Shown one piece after another: positions 55,705-64,000 of a stretch of DNA of 64,000 bases. The position numbers were made by a program, and so were the translations under genes. The stretch's first letter is position 1; every line of letters starts with the position of its first letter. Location of the stretch: the NCBI RefSeq assembly GCF_002221505.1, contig NZ_CP011038.1:9732-73731 (forward strand). Direction: 5' to 3'. This DNA comes from Pseudoalteromonas nigrifaciens. GTDB taxonomy: Bacteria > Pseudomonadota > Gammaproteobacteria > Enterobacterales > Alteromonadaceae. The notes under the pieces were generated by a model. That model made no database searches. It was not told the DNA's origin and was given only the letters and a program-made list of their open reading frames with translations.

Positions 55705-58056
55705 TCACTTGTTTTTAAAATGCATTTCTATATATTTTAGTAGCTCGTAACCATATAAAGCTTCTGATTCTGATGAGCGTCTTATATAAAAATCTTGATA
55801 CTTATTATTTTCACCTTTCATGAAAACAGGCTCAGGAGAAGTAATACAATCTACGATAACAATATTTTTATCATCTATGATAACTGAAGATAGGCGAACC
55901 AATTTGCTAATTGAATCACCTAGCAAATTTGTCACTTTGTTTTCTAAATCTTTTAGGTACTTTTCAATTTTCTGCAAATTTAAAGCTGACATTTCTCTAT
56001 CTATTCCAACCAACTTGCCACTGTCACTTACACCCAACAATAATGTGCCGCCATCAGTATTGAGAAATGAAGCTATATTTTTAATTACCTTAGTCTGCTC
56101 TTCTTCGCTACGTTCAACTTTTCCAGAAGGGTTGTAAACATCTTGCTCTTTGAGAAAGAAAAACTGTTTAAACTCAATCTCTTTAGTTTCATTAATCTCT
56201 ACTAGAATTTTAACACGCTCAATATCGCTAATATCAGATAAATCAAAAATAATTCTATTTGTTTGATTTGCTATTTCATGAGCTGAGGATGGGTTAGTGA
56301 TTAGATCACTCTTGTAACGAGTTAGAGTAGATTCTGCTGCTTCTAATTTATTTGCTAACTCAAGTACTTTTAGTTGCTCTGATTTCTCCGGCACATAAAT
56401 ATTTAGTTTATGTAAATCTTTAATAGACAACATAGCAAAAGTACCTGAAGAAAGGTGTTCCAGTGATAACTTGCCTAACTCTGAATCTAAATACAACTTC
56501 GCATAACGGCAAAGTACAATATTCTCATTAAATTGAACTTCAATATAACGCTTTTGCTGTTGGGGTGTTAGTTCGTCTAAATTTGTCAGGACACGATTAC
56601 GACTTTGCATTGAAGAAATAAATACAGAATTAGCTTTTGTTTCAGATCCAGCTTTCATCCGACGCATAGACAAAACGGCTCGTTGATCTAACTCTGAAGA
56701 GCTATCAAATGAATACTCTTTAAACGTTTTATGATTCTGCTGTAATCTATCAATTATTTTTTTATTCGGTGAGTTATCAACATACTCTTTAACAGCCAAA
56801 GAGTAATTTTTAGCTTTTATATCATCTAAACTAACAACCTTAGAGTAGGTCCCTATATCTTGAAATTCATTGTAAGTTTGAATGATATTGTTGATGTGTT
56901 CACGTGTTAACTCATTAGCCCTTCTCGACTGAAGATAGTCGTACTTGGCATCAATAAATAACGTTTTTAGCTTCTCACTTTTATTTTTGTTAATTATTAA
57001 AATACAAAGGTCAACTGAACTTGATTGCAATATTTTTGATGGTAAGGCAATAACAGATTCGATTAAGTCTTCTGAAATAAGAGCGCTTCTTATATTCAAC
57101 TCTGCACGGTAAGCCGCCAACATATGGGATGTAACAAGCGTTACTAATTTACCATCGGGAGCTAAACTAGCCAATTGATGTAACAACCAAGCATAGTTAG
57201 CATTACTTTTAGGGGGCATTCCAAAAGTAGTCCGTTTTCCTCCTAAATAACTCCACTCTCCATGATTGAAAAACTTCTGATTAATTGGAGGAAAGGAAAC
57301 TATCTTGTTAAACGTTTTAAGATCGTATGAGTTTGATTCTTTAAACTGCGGATTTAGTAATGCGTCCCCTAGCCTTACATTAACACTAAGGTTATTACTC
57401 AAAATCATGAGGACTCTAGCAAACCAAAACTCATCTAGCTGATTTGTCTCACCGTAAATAAAACCTTGATACTGACCCAGATTACCATCAAAGCTTTTGG
57501 GACTAATTAACATCTTACCGATGCAAAATGAGGGATCATATACATCCTCATTTTTCTTTAAATCTAAGAGCAACAACATTAACTCAGCAACTTGTACGGG
57601 CAAATCAGGACCAAAGTTAATCTCTCTAGGACTGAGCCATTCTTGTACAAAGATAGCTATTTGTGTATCACATTCACTGATTACTCTGTAATATAAATAA
57701 TGAATAGACATTAGTAACTCAACTAGGTAATAGCTATCTAAATGCTGAAATAAAGAGATAGGAAATATACCGTTTAAAAAGTCATTCTCAGCCTCAATTT
57801 CTACGAGATTACTGATTAGCCGCTCTTTCAAACTGTATCTATCTGAGTTTACTAAGTCATTAAAGTGGCAGTGTTCAGGTACAAAGTAAGGAAAGCGATA
57901 ATCTAAAATTTCTTTTTCCACTATTTCCTGATGATAGGAGATATGATGGTATGTAATTAATGAAATTATTAACTTGTATCGTTCGATCCTTGGAAGCGGA
58001 GATTCTCTTAATATATCATTAGCTTTATTGAGCACTTTCACTACTTCAGTTTTCAT
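55705..58056 (-). CDS. Degenerate N6-methylase / HsdS-like / AlbA_2 fusion protein
   Basis: This 783-residue protein reads as an HsdM-like methyltransferase fused to a specificity-like segment and a Schlafen AlbA_2 domain. The methylase part (about 145-400) keeps the order of motifs but loses the key residues: motif I reads DPSFCIGKM at ~174 instead of DPxxGSG, and the catalytic NPPF is FPPI at 255-258. Residues ~520-600 (IKDLHKLNIYVPEKSEQLKV) resemble the end of a target-recognition domain. The C-terminus (ETKEIEFKQFFFL, IASFLNTDGGTLLLGVSDSG, FYIRRSSES) is AlbA_2. Catalysis of methyl transfer seems unlikely. It sits between the Mrr-like nuclease gene (26 bp) and hsdM. Confidence 0.75.
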   Translation of the reverse strand: MKTEVVKVLNKANDILRESPLPRIERYKLIISLITYHHISYHQEIVEKEILDYRFPYFVPEHCHFNDLVNSDRYSLKERLISNLVEIEAENDFLNGIFPISLFQHLDSYYLVELLMSIHYLYYRVISECDTQIAIFVQEWLSPREINFGPDLPVQVAELMLLLLDLKKNEDVYDPSFCIGKMLISPKSFDGNLGQYQGFIYGETNQLDEFWFARVLMILSNNLSVNVRLGDALLNPQFKESNSYDLKTFNKIVSFPPINQKFFNHGEWSYLGGKRTTFGMPPKSNANYAWLLHQLASLAPDGKLVTLVTSHMLAAYRAELNIRSALISEDLIESVIALPSKILQSSSVDLCILIINKNKSEKLKTLFIDAKYDYLQSRRANELTREHINNIIQTYNEFQDIGTYSKVVSLDDIKAKNYSLAVKEYVDNSPNKKIIDRLQQNHKTFKEYSFDSSSELDQRAVLSMRRMKAGSETKANSVFISSMQSRNRVLTNLDELTPQQQKRYIEVQFNENIVLCRYAKLYLDSELGKLSLEHLSSGTFAMLSIKDLHKLNIYVPEKSEQLKVLELANKLEAAESTLTRYKSDLITNPSSAHEIANQTNRIIFDLSDISDIERVKILVEINETKEIEFKQFFFLKEQDVYNPSGKVERSEEEQTKVIKNIASFLNTDGGTLLLGVSDSGKLVGIDREMSALNLQKIEKYLKDLENKVTNLLGDSISKLVRLSSVIIDDKNIVIVDCITSPEPVFMKGENNKYQDFYIRRSSESEALYGYELLKYIEMHFKNK

Positions 58057-58082
58057 TTAACATCCCTATAGTGAATGAATTA

Positions 58083-59018
58083 CTATCCAACTGTACTCAC
58101 AAGCCATTCAATTAATCCTGCATTCACTGATAAATCAGCAAGCTTTTCAGCGTCCCACACCTGAATTGAATTATTCTTATCCATTGTATTAATATGGTCG
58201 CTTAGCTTTTTATCTGGTGTGTGGGTCACATAAAAAGCTTTATCATAACCCTCTATATTTAATCGCTCTTCATACTCTTTATATAAACTTAGGTTACTCT
58301 GTGATTTCACCTGAACAATGGCACGTTCTCCTGTAACTGGCGCCAAGAGTTCTATATCTAGCGTTTTTATTGTGTTACCCGCAGAGCCAACCCTTGACCA
58401 CCCCGATGAACGAAATATTAAATCGACAAATACTTCAAAATCTTGCGGTGACAACAATTGGATGATCTTTTCGAGTGAGAGCTTAAGTGATACTAAATTC
58501 GTCTCTACATTTTTAACATCAGGGTGTTGAGTATTGTTGATTTTATTAAGCAGGTACTCTTTTTCTTTAACATCACAAATTGTACCTCTGAAGCCTTGTA
58601 CTTTAGTCAACTTGCCACTTAGAGTTTGTATGAAAAGTGAATTGTTCTGACTATCTACACTGCGCCAACCATCAACTGTTTTACGTGATTTTGTTCTACT
58701 GTTCTCATCAAGCAGAACTTCTTCTTCAGCAAAGCAGTACCACAATTTACAGTCGTAAAATGTAATCCACATTGTTGTTTTAGGCTCGGTGTAAAACCTT
58801 TTAATTTGATTTCGATGGCTTGTTGTCGAAGCTTTGTTTGTATTGTACTCCAGAGCTACAAACTCACTCACTTTATCCCAGTTATTACTTAAACATAACT
58901 CATGAGGAATTTGCCTGTAATCTAACTTTATTGTACCTTCTTTTTCAATACACTCACTCTCGTAATCACCTTTTGAACCAAGCTTTATAAATAATGCAGT
59001 TGCAGCTTTAATCGCCAT
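58083..59018 (-). CDS. Mrr-like restriction endonuclease-fold protein
   Basis: The C-terminal part (residues ~190-310) is an Mrr_cat-type PD-(D/E)XK nuclease: LSPQDFEVFVDLIFRSSGW, then TLDIELLAPVTG with the catalytic Asp, and AIVQVKSQSN with the QxK pair. The N-terminal ~180 residues carry a domain I do not recognise (MWITFYDCKLWYCFAEEE). It has 311 residues. It probably cuts DNA, perhaps modified DNA as Mrr does. It is 26 bp upstream of the methylase/AlbA_2 fusion and likely works with it. Confidence 0.78.
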   Translation of the reverse strand: MAIKAATALFIKLGSKGDYESECIEKEGTIKLDYRQIPHELCLSNNWDKVSEFVALEYNTNKASTTSHRNQIKRFYTEPKTTMWITFYDCKLWYCFAEEEVLLDENSRTKSRKTVDGWRSVDSQNNSLFIQTLSGKLTKVQGFRGTICDVKEKEYLLNKINNTQHPDVKNVETNLVSLKLSLEKIIQLLSPQDFEVFVDLIFRSSGWSRVGSAGNTIKTLDIELLAPVTGERAIVQVKSQSNLSLYKEYEERLNIEGYDKAFYVTHTPDKKLSDHINTMDKNNSIQVWDAEKLADLSVNAGLIEWLVSTVG

Positions 59019-59041
59019 TTTAAAATCCTTTTTTATTAAGT

Positions 59042-59979
59042 TTAATCTTCTATAAAGTAGTCGCTATCAAGTGCTTTTACTTCAAATGCCTGTTTAGTAC
59101 TAACGCCTACGTTATGAGTAAGCATTAGCTCTGTTAGCTGTTTACCATCCACCAGCACAATACGCTTATCAATTAAGCCAACATATTCGAGTGCGTCTTT
59201 ACTAAAGCTGCTGGTGGTGATGAATACCCCTTTTTAGCACGGTGCATATCTAGCGCACCAGCAAAGGCTTGTATATCTGGCCTACCCACTGTTTTATTGG
59301 TGTAGCGCTTAGCCTGTAAATATATCATTTCGAGGCCGAGTTTATCTTCTTTTATTACACCATCAATGACACCGTCTTGAGTATATTACGTAGCTTGCCC
59401 TGCATCTTTACGTGAGCCGCCATAGCCCATAGCTAGCATTAAATCGACTACAAGGTTTTCAAAAAACGCAGGGGAGGCCGAAAGCACAGCCTGTAGTACT
59501 TCATCGCTCAAGTTAGTATTGAGTGTATCTACTGCGGCTTCTATTAGCTCTTCTGGTGTTTTTTGTGAGTTGCTATTTACTAAGCTGGTGGTGTTTTCGT
59601 CTAGTGAGTCGTTAGTATCTTTAGTACGGGTTTTAAAGTCTAAAAACTCAGGGTATTGGCTTAAGTACTGGTTATTGATTTGTTCGCCAGCTTGTATGGC
59701 AGTCAACCCTTTGTGCGTGATTTTGTAAAAGGCTCTTTTAGGCTGCTCTATCAAGCCTGCTTGTACTAAGTATGTTTTAGCCCAACCCAAACGATGGTAA
59801 GCATAAGTTTGCTTTCCACTAGGAATACGCAGTTTAAGCTGCTCTGCCGATAAGCTCAGGCTTTGATAAACGTTTGCTTCAATCTCTTTAAGCTTTACAG
59901 TTTTACCGTTAGCTAAGCATTGCTGTAATGGGGTCATGAATGATTGGTAATCTGGTAAAGACATACTATTCCCTGCCAA
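59042..59979 (-). pseudogene. mrr: Broken mrr-type restriction endonuclease
   Basis: The intact N-terminal frame (59386-59979) encodes the Mrr winged-helix domain (LPDYQSFMTPLQQCLANGKT with VKLKEIE) and the start of the nuclease (FFENLVVDLMLAMGYGGSRK and DAGQAT). A TAA stop then follows, where the family continues with a Gln/Val-type residue. The same frame goes on with YTQDGVIDGVIKEDKLGLEM and IYLQAKRYTNKTVGRPDIQA (catalytic Asp and QAK). One base is missing in the G-run near 59236, after which AKKG should lead to VFITTSSFSKDALEYVGLID. The tail SDYFIED ends at 59042. One nonsense change and one frameshift have inactivated it. Confidence 0.85.
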
Positions 59980-60190
59980 GCCGTATTAGTTAATAACTAA
60001 ACAGCTAATCCTTTTGTTTTATTGGTTGAGATAATATACACATTAAGATTAAGGGGCAAAGATTATGCAATGATCATGTGTCTCATATCAACACAGTTTA
60101 TGTTGAGTAGTAAGAATAACTAAGAACGCACAGTTACAAACGGCTCCTGGTGCGTTTATGACTATATTATCGGAGTTTTCACTGTTTTTC
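59980..60190. other. Start of the origin-side intergenic region
   Basis: No gene seen. It begins the ~2.75 kb mostly non-coding stretch that runs to the initiator gene. Confidence 0.5.
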
Positions 60191-60192
60191 TT

Positions 60193-60632
60193 AAACCGAT
60201 GCACTAAACCTATAGGGTTTTTCGGTCTATTTACCCCAGTTGCTCACAAGTGATTTTTGTATTTTATCTTATGAAATAAGTTGTGATATTAGACTGTTTT
60301 TTATCCATTTGATGTATGTTCTGATGTATCAATTCTTGTTCACCATTGTTAATCACTCAAACCGATGCAGCAAACCTATATACCCTGCTTTAAACCGATG
60401 CAACAAACCTCTAGTTATAAAACAATGGCTTAGGTTTATTTGGTACTTTAAGCTCTGCTTCTCTTAGACTTGAAAGAGGGTTTATCTGGGATTTCTTCGG
60501 AAAACCGATGCAGTAAACCTCTAGTTATAGATCAATGACTTAGGTTGATACCTGCTTTATTCCCCTGTATTTAGACACTTTAAGGGCATTATTCGGTCCC
60601 TACCTGGAGAAAACCGATGCAACCAACTATAG
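60193..60632 (+). repeat. Five AAACCGATGCA repeats (iteron-like)
   Basis: Copies of AAACCGATGCANNAAACCTMTAG occur at 60193-60215, 60359-60380, 60392-60414, 60502-60524 and a diverged one at 60611-60632, all in one orientation. For the third and fourth copies similarity extends about 45 bp, through CTAGTTATA and CTTAGGTT. Spacing is irregular (about 33-166 bp). They differ from the iterons at 62.1-62.7 kb, so they probably bind another protein, perhaps a partition or copy-control factor. Confidence 0.8.
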
Positions 60633-60699
60633 GGCTTTGGTGGTGGGCTGAAGGTAGCGCTTTTAAAAACCTGTTAAAGCGCTACTTATCCTGGTATCA

Positions 60700-60921
60700 C
60701 TAAAGCTGGCCAAAGAAGTCATCAGCCCGCAACTTACTTCTTCGTAATCTAAGTTTGATTGGAGTAAAGGTTTTTATCGCTAGTTTGTGCCAGTATTGAG
60801 CAATCCTCTTATAAAAAGTTTTCTTATTGGGGATTTCACATCCGTATCGATTTGATAATTTTACTATCGAAACGCCCTTTTTTGTTGACGACTTGTTTTC
60901 AAGTATTTCGTTAGTAAACAA
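60700..60921 (-). CDS. Small basic ORF of unknown function
   Basis: A possible 73-codon ORF starts at TTG and is open further upstream without a better start. The product is basic (KTFYKRIAQYWHKLAIKTFT, KLRLRRSKLRADDFFG) with no known motif. It lies in the origin region between two repeat arrays and may be a remnant or chance frame. Confidence 0.3.
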   Translation of the reverse strand: MFTNEILENKSSTKKGVSIVKLSNRYGCEIPNKKTFYKRIAQYWHKLAIKTFTPIKLRLRRSKLRADDFFGQL

Positions 60922-61030
60922 AAACCTCTCATCTGCAGAACTTCTATCATTAAATGGGGAAAATACTCTGCCTCTTTACTTAGAATAAACCCCATGGAAC
61001 TTTCCAATCACTTCCCAAATAACTATCTAT

Positions 61031-61290
61031 CTGGGATTGTGATGCATATTTCCACGAAGGCAGCTTATACATAACTATTACAGGGGATTGATAGGGGAAC
61101 TCCCTGTATTTCTGGGATTGTGATGCGTATTTCCACTAAAATAGCTCATACATAGCTATTACAGAGGATTGATAGGAGCATTCCCTTTATTTCTGGGATT
61201 GTAATGCATATTTCCGCAAAAATAGCTCATACATAGCTATTACAGGGATTAATAGGAGCATTTCCTATTTATCTGGGATTGTGACTTGGT
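61031..61290 (+). repeat. Three 80-81 bp tandem repeats plus partial fourth
   Basis: Units start with CTGGGATTGT at 61031, 61112, 61193 and 61273; each contains GATGCATATTTCC-like, CATACATAGCTATTACAG and GATTGATAGGAGCATTCCC segments. They are highly similar but not identical. No reading frame is conserved. Tandem repeats of this size beside an origin could serve partition, incompatibility or fork-related roles; function unknown. Confidence 0.85.
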
Positions 61291-61299
61291 AGTGAGATA

Positions 61300-61968
61300 T
61301 TTATCCAAAATAAAAGTAGCGTTTAAAAATAAAACTTAAATGGTCTCTTTAGAGACCTAAATATATACTTGCCTGTTCAAGTTAAATATTTGATTGATTT
61401 TTAGTCTTTTAAGGGACCTTTCAAAGGCCTTTATGAATAGGTAATAACTTCCATAAGCGTCTAATAAAGGGCACCTGCTAATAATCAGTCAAAGCTATTA
61501 ATCTTTCTCCAGCTTTACATGAGGAAAACACGTAGCCTTGAGTTCTGGCGTAGTATTATAGAGGAGTAGCAAGTTAACTATCACTGAGTATTGTCAGCAA
61601 AGTGCTTTATCAAAAACAATACTTTATGCCGCAAGAAACAAGTTAAAGTCATTACTTGGCTGTATTGATATGGCGATGATAAACCGGGGAAAGGCGCTAA
61701 TATTTTCTGTTTGATTATTATAATAGCCATGTAGGCTAATGTGCGACTAATCTTCTTGATGTGAGAGTCTTTACTATGGCCAAGCTACAGATAAATATTT
61801 TTGATATTAACCCCATTTTAGAGATCAGATATTTACTTACTCCATAGTGTTTTTAAAGCTTAATTCTTTTTAATAGCAGCTTAATAGAGTAATTAGTCTT
61901 GATTATTAACTATTTGACTAATGAGTTAGTAAGATGTTGATCCAATTAACTCGTTAGAATCGTCATTA
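61300..61968. other. Intergenic part of the origin region
   Basis: No gene was identified. GGTCTCTTTAGAGACC at about 61342-61357 is a near-perfect palindrome. The rest is AT-rich with no repeat family that I could see. Confidence 0.45.
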
Positions 61969-61970
61969 AC

Positions 61971-62078
61971 TTATTCACATATCCACAGTACCTATTAATT
62001 CTATTAAATCTATTAAAACTATAAGATCTATAAGAACTATAGGTGTCTGTAAGTTATTGTTATTAATAAATAAAAACA
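61971..62078 (+). other. DnaA boxes and AT-rich unwinding candidate
   Basis: TTATTCACA at 61971-61979 fits the DnaA-box consensus TTATNCACA, and ATATCCACA at 61979-61987 is one mismatch from TTATCCACA. An AT-rich stretch with repeated CTATTAAA and CTATAAG words (to about 62078) lies between them and the first iterons, as in iteron origins where host DnaA and the plasmid initiator open the duplex together. Confidence 0.72.
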
Positions 62079-62086
62079 TGGTAACA

Positions 62087-62727
62087 GATCGTATATTTGG
62101 TGTTTTGGATCATATATTTGGTGTTTTAGATCATATATTTGGTGTTTAGGATCATATACTTGGTGTTTAGGTTACATATTTTTGGTGTTTAGATTACATA
62201 TTTTTGGTGTTCTTTTTTAGAATAAGGTTCTGACGACATACACTATTTTTATAGTATATGTCTCATTGCTAGCATGCAAAATGATAGATTAAGCTCTTTT
62301 TTAATATATTTAACACAATTCTGAGGTTGAAAGTTTGTAATTGTGTATATGCGTAACATATTTTTGGTGTTGAGAGCTTGTATCTTTGTATGTACGTAAC
62401 ATATTTTTGGTGTTGAGGGATTATATTTTTGTATGTAACATTTTTCTTATCATGGAGATTATATCTTTGCATGTACTATTTTTGTAGGTATGCAACATAT
62501 TTTTGGTGTTAGGGGTTATATCTTTGCATGTACGTAACATATTTTTGGTGTTGAGAGCTTGTATCTTTGTATGTACGTAACATATTCTTGGTGTTTTATT
62601 TATTTGTAGGGCTATATTCGTCGTATTTTATGGGAAGTTATTAAAAATAGGTCTACGTGAGCATATTTTATATGAGCTACATTACATATTTTTGGTGTTA
62701 TTGAGAGCACATACCAAAAATATGTAA
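62087..62727 (+). repeat. Replication iteron array (CATATTTTTGGTGTT)
   Basis: About twelve direct copies of a ~19-21 bp unit with core TTGGTGTT occur. Four GATCRTATAYTTGGTGTT units start near 62087 at about 20-bp spacing, then two TTACATATTTTTGGTGTT units (to ~62211). Further GTAACATATTTTTGGTGTT-like copies lie at 62354, 62397, 62492, 62534, 62577 and 62681, and one inverted copy at about 62711-62727. Another copy lies at about 63847-63865 in front of the initiator. These are typical binding sites for a Rep_3-type initiator. The array lies downstream (3') of the rep gene. Confidence 0.92.
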
Positions 62728-62735
62728 TATGCTTT

Positions 62736-63809
62736 TTAATATGGAATATCTAAATTATCTATAGTCAGTTTATTCGCAATATCAATTTCTTCTTTGCTGG
62801 ATGCTTGTTCTGCGCGGTTATTACGCCTTTCAATCAAGGTTGTAGCTATTTTATTAGATAGCTCCTCATTACCAGTGTAATTGTATGCAGAAAGTAACAG
62901 TTTAAGTTCTGCAGTTGATAATTTTTTACCATTGCCTTCAGACTTTAATTGCTGCCTTTTAAGCTCTAGCTTTTTAATAGTTGTAATAGCATCGCGTTCA
63001 TTAAATTCCTCAATATTGCCTTTTGTTATCCAACTCATAAGGAATTTGATAGCTATGATTTTGTTGCCTTGTTTTTTTAATTCGTAGCCAACTTCACCAT
63101 TAGCACTTTCATAAAATAATAGCTCTTTATTTGTTGTCGGATTGGACTTGAGAATATCAATGCTGCTTCTAATGCATCTCTGCATAAAAACCCCATTATT
63201 TTTAAAAGATAATTTATCTGATTTTAAATTCCCTTTTTCATCATATAGACCAAATAAACCTTTTAGTTCATCAAGCTTAATCAAGTGCATTTCGTAGCCG
63301 GGCTCTTTAAACCTACTAAGTATTTCATAGAGTCGCTTTGCGTATTCCTGTTTTATGCATAAAAAGCTTGTGGTATTGATCAGCGCAAATCCTTGCTTAT
63401 ACTCTATAAACTCAGACTTCAGAAGATCATTAGGTATCATTGTAAATGTGCGGTTTTTATAGCTTATATTTTTAAATATTGGTTTATAGTCAAATTCAAT
63501 TTCACCATTACCATCTTCAGTTTTTATACCAACGCTATATCGTGATAGCCGCATAGCTACAGGGTTAAGGTATGTCGCTATATGTTTTGGCGCTATATTG
63601 AGCCAATTGGAGAGCTGAGATGCTGAAAACTCGTATTTAGGGGTTGTTCCAACCCAATCACTTTCTTTCATAGTTGCAATCATGAGTGCAAATATATCTG
63701 CTTCACGGGCAGATAAATCTTGGCGACTAAATACTATCTGATGGCTCTTTTTTATGTGTTTAGGAAGAGAATCCCTTGAAACTACTTTCTTTTTCTCATC
63801 GATACTCAT
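62736..63809 (-). CDS. rep: Rep_3/RepB-type replication initiator
   Basis: This initiator of the replicon has two winged-helix domains: residues ~15-130 (LPKHIKKSHQIVFSRQDLSA, ALMIATMKESDW) and ~150-260 (FALINTTSFLCIKQEYAKRL, YEILSRFKEPGYEM then KLDELKGLFGLYD), as in RepB/RepE/Pi-type proteins that bind iterons. I chose ATG 63809, which has GGAAGAAG six bases before it and gives 357 residues. An upstream ATG at 63890 would add 27 residues, but that DNA contains an iteron-like TTCTTGGTGTT and is more likely an operator for autoregulation. No parAB genes are in the window. Confidence 0.9.
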   Translation of the reverse strand: MSIDEKKKVVSRDSLPKHIKKSHQIVFSRQDLSAREADIFALMIATMKESDWVGTTPKYEFSASQLSNWLNIAPKHIATYLNPVAMRLSRYSVGIKTEDGNGEIEFDYKPIFKNISYKNRTFTMIPNDLLKSEFIEYKQGFALINTTSFLCIKQEYAKRLYEILSRFKEPGYEMHLIKLDELKGLFGLYDEKGNLKSDKLSFKNNGVFMQRCIRSSIDILKSNPTTNKELLFYESANGEVGYELKKQGNKIIAIKFLMSWITKGNIEEFNERDAITTIKKLELKRQQLKSEGNGKKLSTAELKLLLSAYNYTGNEELSNKIATTLIERRNNRAEQASSKEEIDIANKLTIDNLDIPY

Positions 63810-63846
63810 TTCTTCTTCCAATGTCGAGACTGTATTTGCTAGTTGA

Positions 63847-63865
63847 TGACATATTCTTGGTGTTT
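63847..63865 (+). promoter_or_regulatory. Iteron-like operator in front of rep
   Basis: GACATATTCTTGGTGTTTTT occurs upstream of the preferred rep start, and ACACATATT lies nearby at about 63876-63885. A single iteron at a rep promoter usually mediates repression by Rep dimers, which fits the preferred start. Confidence 0.6.
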
Positions 63866-64000
63866 TTACTAGATTACACATATTAGACATTAAAATATAC
63901 TCTCTAATTAGCTTATATTTCGATGATGAGGGGAGCTTTTATTTCAATAGTCATTTTTTAAAATAACGATAAAAATATTCCTCAAGTTGTATTTTACCTA

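Noticed and set aside
62269..62472. 67-codon minus-strand ORF in the origin
   Set aside because: It is built from iteron repeats (repeating Tyr/Lys/Thr words), so it is a by-product of the array.
60193..62727. CRISPR array
   Set aside because: Repeats are direct but with irregular or very short spacing and no unique spacers; they fit iterons. No cas genes are present.

Overview
The window looks like part of the secondary replicon (chromid) of a marine gammaproteobacterium, most probably Pseudoalteromonas or a close relative. The evidence is AT-rich DNA, Alteromonadales-style gene sets (a TonB receptor / tryptophan-halogenase-like / SapC / sugar symporter cluster), and a Rep_3-type initiator beside a large iteron field and DnaA boxes. 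The assignment is inferred from gene content and was not checked against a database.

Layout. 1-1294: IS3-family element cut by the window edge. 1300-8551: integrated accessory block with a Tus-like replication-fork-arrest protein, a DUF2726 protein, membrane proteins of unknown role, an OmpA-like lipoprotein pseudogene and a tyrosine recombinase with a small partner. It contains four related ~38-47 bp repeats (R1-R4) that look like recombination or cassette boundaries. 8846-34827: a galactose/galactoside utilisation region. It holds galE-galT-galK, a Gfo/Idh/MocA oxidoreductase, a secreted alpha/beta hydrolase, glpK-glpD, 2-keto-3-deoxygalactonokinase with an SDR dehydrogenase and a GntR regulator, alpha-galactosidase (GH36), a sodium/sugar symporter, SapC, a halogenase-like flavoprotein, a TonB receptor, galM, beta-galactosidase (GH2) and an AraC regulator. 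Galactosides are presumably imported by the receptor, hydrolysed by the GH36 and GH2 enzymes, and passed through mutarotase into the Leloir pathway; part of an oxidative (De Ley-Doudoroff) route is also present. Palindromes before galE and before the receptor gene share a core and probably bind one regulator.

34828-43313: a mosaic of mobile remnants: the N-terminal half of a Rep_3 plasmid initiator, an SOS-controlled umuDC pair, a lipoprotein, a secreted endonuclease I, a membrane-protein gene split by a second IS3-family copy, and a HEPN-like gene bounded by integron-like core sites. 43314-59979: a defence island with a four-gene type II CBASS (CD-NTase, E1-E2 Cap2, JAB Cap3, two-TM SAVED effector), then a type I restriction-modification operon (hsdM, hsdS, hsdR). 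That operon has a Schlafen-like AlbA_2/ATPase gene inside it and, upstream, an unusual degenerate-methylase/AlbA_2 fusion, an Mrr-like nuclease and a broken mrr gene.

59980-64000: replication origin region. There are five ~22-bp AAACCGATGCA repeats, 80-81 bp tandem repeats, two DnaA boxes, an AT-rich stretch, about twelve TTTGGTGTT iterons (the first four carrying GATC), and the initiator gene on the minus strand. A Tus-like gene and an origin about 60 kb apart fit what is known of Pseudoalteromonas chromids, many of which replicate unidirectionally with the terminus near the origin.
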